Shown: in pieces, positions 61,427 through 64,000 of the stretch
Layout: each line of letters begins with the position of its first letter
Numbering within the stretch: the first letter of the stretch is position 1
Assembly (NCBI RefSeq): GCF_011320095.1
Contig: NZ_JAANOY010000009.1
Span: 1 to 64,000 of the forward strand
DNA: 64,000 nt
Direction: 5' to 3'
From: Cognatiluteimonas telluris
GTDB lineage: Bacteria > Pseudomonadota > Gammaproteobacteria > Xanthomonadales > Xanthomonadaceae
Made by a program: the position numbers and the translations under genes
Notes under the pieces: generated by a model
The model's database searches: none
Told to the model about the DNA's origin: nothing
Seen by the model: only the letters and a program-made list of their open reading frames with translations

Positions 61427-62793
61427 GCCTGCACGCCCAGCGCGCGCAGCATCCCGCGCGCCTTGGCGCGGGTTTCCTCGAGCTCGCGTTGCGGGTCGGA
61501 GTCGGCGACGATGCCGGCGCCGGTGCGGAACCGCAGTTGGCTACCGCCGGACGCCGTCGCTCCGAGCTCGGCGCTGCGGATCAGGATGTTGACGTCCATG
61601 TCGCCGTCGCGGTTGAGCCAACCGAACGCTCCGGTGTAGGCGCCGCGACCGACGCCCTCGAGCTCGGCGATCACCTGCATGCAGCGCACCTTGGGGCAGC
61701 CGGTGATCGTGCCGCCCGGAAACACGGCGCCGATCACCTCGCCCGGCGTCGCGCCCTCGCGCAACCGGCCACGGACGTTGCTGACGATGTGGTGCACGTG
61801 GGCGTAGCTCTCGACGGTCATCAGCTCGTCGACCTCGACGCTGCCCGGCATGCACACGCGCCCGAGGTCGTTGCGCTCCAGGTCGATCAGCATCACGTGC
61901 TCGGCGCGCTCCTTGGGGTTTCCGACCAGTTCACGCACGCGCGCGCCGTCGTCGTCGCCGGGGAATCGCGGCCGCGTGCCGGCAATCGGGCGGGTTTCGA
62001 CCAGGTCGCCGCGTACCGACACCAGCCGCTCCGGCGAGGCGCTGACGATCGCGCCGCCGGCTACCGCGAACACCCCCGCGAAGGGCGCCGGGTTGTGCTC
62101 GCGCAGGCGCCGGAACAGGGCCGCCGGCTCCAGCGTGGCGGTGAACCCGGCGCGCCAGCCGCGCGACAGGTTGGCCTGGAAGACATCGCCGGCGGCCAGG
62201 TAGTCGAGGATGCGGCGGACGCCATTGGTGAATGCCGCCGGATCGTCTTCCCCGATCGAATCGGGTGCATGCCACGGGGCAAGCGCCGGCAGCGCCGCCG
62301 CGCGTGCGCAATCGGCTTCGATCGTGTCGAGCAGCCCCGCGTGGGCGGCCTCGGCGACGAGCACGCGCTCGCCGGTGGCACGATCGTGCAGCACGGCGGC
62401 GGGACAGCGCAGTGCCGTGGCGACCGGTAGCGTACCGGCAGCCGGAGGCAGCGACAGGATCGGTTCGACCTGCGCGGCCAGTTCGTAACCCAGGAACAAG
62501 GCCCAACCGCCGCGGAACGGCCAGCGCAGCTCCTCGCGCGGCGTGCGTCGCGCTTTCCAGCAGGCATCCAGCGCGGCCAGGAAATCGTGGCCTACCGGCC
62601 GGCCGTCTTCGCGACCGACGGTGCCATCGGGCAGCAGCGCCAGCGATTCACCGGTCGCCACCAGCAGCAGGTCCCAGCGTCCCTGTGCGGTGCCGGCCGC
62701 GGTGGATTCGAGCAGTAACGGGTAGCGCGCCGGCGCAAGACGATGCAGCGCGAGCAGGTCGAAGGCGGGATCGAGTGGCCGGATGGCGAGCAT
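61423..62793 (-). CDS. pabB: Aminodeoxychorismate synthase component I
   Basis: A 456-residue chorismate-utilising enzyme. Motifs: AAGDVFQANLSRGW, ASPERLV, ETRPIAGTRPR (PIAGT at 269-273), KERAEHVMLIDLERNDLGRV and GTITGCPKVRCMQVI. The active-site Lys of E. coli PabB (PIKGT) is replaced by Ala. Position before pabC supports PabB rather than TrpE. The start is ATG 62791-62793; an in-frame TTG lies four codons upstream. The 183-base gap before it holds no gene. Confidence 0.88.
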   Translation of the reverse strand: MLAIRPLDPAFDLLALHRLAPARYPLLLESTAAGTAQGRWDLLLVATGESLALLPDGTVGREDGRPVGHDFLAALDACWKARRTPREELRWPFRGGWALFLGYELAAQVEPILSLPPAAGTLPVATALRCPAAVLHDRATGERVLVAEAAHAGLLDTIEADCARAAALPALAPWHAPDSIGEDDPAAFTNGVRRILDYLAAGDVFQANLSRGWRAGFTATLEPAALFRRLREHNPAPFAGVFAVAGGAIVSASPERLVSVRGDLVETRPIAGTRPRFPGDDDGARVRELVGNPKERAEHVMLIDLERNDLGRVCMPGSVEVDELMTVESYAHVHHIVSNVRGRLREGATPGEVIGAVFPGGTITGCPKVRCMQVIAELEGVGRGAYTGAFGWLNRDGDMDVNILIRSAELGATASGGSQLRFRTGAGIVADSDPQRELEETRAKARGMLRALGVQA

Positions 62794-62976
62794 GGTCGGC
62801 GTCAATCCGGCAGTTGCATCGTTCGGGCGACATTGGCCGACCGCATGGGGTGGGCGTCGCGCCTGGTGGCCACGATTTTCAAAGCCGCATGCCCGTATCG
62901 AGGACGCTGCACGTCGCGGCCGCCAGCAAACAGGAGGGCGATGGACCTGCCCACCTCGACGGAGAGCCCATTCGCC

Positions 62977-64000
<1,024 letters not shown>

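Overview
The window is a very GC-rich, densely coded bacterial chromosome segment with short gaps (none above about 230 bases), many ATGA/GTGA stop-start overlaps, and no insertion sequence, prophage or CRISPR array that I can see. Gene content and order point to a gammaproteobacterium of the family Xanthomonadaceae (Lysobacter/Luteimonas/Xanthomonas type). The main clues are a degenerate FimX and its PilZ partner, the run rpoE-rseA-mucD-lepA-lepB-rnc-era-recO, the run fabF-pabB-pabC-mltG-tmk-holB-pilZ, the set mtaD-ubiG-phosphatase, and the set MTI phosphorylase-hpt-nagZ. The genus is inference.

Layout, left third. 1-3425 (minus): squalene/phytoene synthase-like gene cut by the window edge, HAD phosphatase (MupP/Gph type), ubiG, mtaD. 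3593-5333: divergent efp and epmB (EF-P and its modification). 5411-7486: FimX. 7628-10781: gluQ, then two acetoacetyl-CoA reductase-like genes flanking the PHA regulator phaR. 10923-13750: M48 peptidase and a SUMF1-domain lipoprotein. 13853-19283: RNase D, two glycosyltransferases, tRNA-Ala(CGC), a Pcm/erythromycin-esterase-like fusion, tRNA-Arg(CCT).

Middle. 19411-29223: ALDH7-type dehydrogenase, pyrD, murB, EamA transporter, PAP2 phosphatase, ispG, xseA, second ALDH. 29296-38052: GAF-GAF-GGDEF-EAL protein divergent from an ECF sigma factor with a proline-rich membrane partner, yigZ, ABC exporter, RsbRD-type histidine kinase, cold-shock protein. 38154-45656: MTI phosphorylase, hpt, nagZ, rlmD, YdbL/YdbH pair, and a receiver-Hpt gene broken by one extra base.

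Right third. 45815-55009 (minus): recO, era, rnc, DUF4845, lepB, lepA, mucD, rseA, rpoE, read from rpoE towards recO. 55170-57245: multifunctional beta-oxidation protein. 57397-64000 (minus): pilZ, holB, tmk, mltG, pabC, pabB and fabF, which runs off the right edge.

Themes that link distant genes: c-di-GMP and type IV pilus control (FimX, PilZ, the GGDEF-EAL protein); purine/methionine salvage by methylthioinosine (mtaD, MTI phosphorylase, hpt); peptidoglycan recycling (the MupP-like phosphatase, nagZ) and synthesis (murB, mltG); envelope stress (rpoE, rseA, mucD). Short palindromic REP-like repeats sit in several gaps, and two of them supply the stop codon of the adjacent gene. Most of the window is housekeeping. 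The items most worth following up are the Pcm-esterase fusion, the frameshifted receiver-Hpt gene, the SUMF1 lipoprotein, and the ECF sigma/c-di-GMP neighbourhood.
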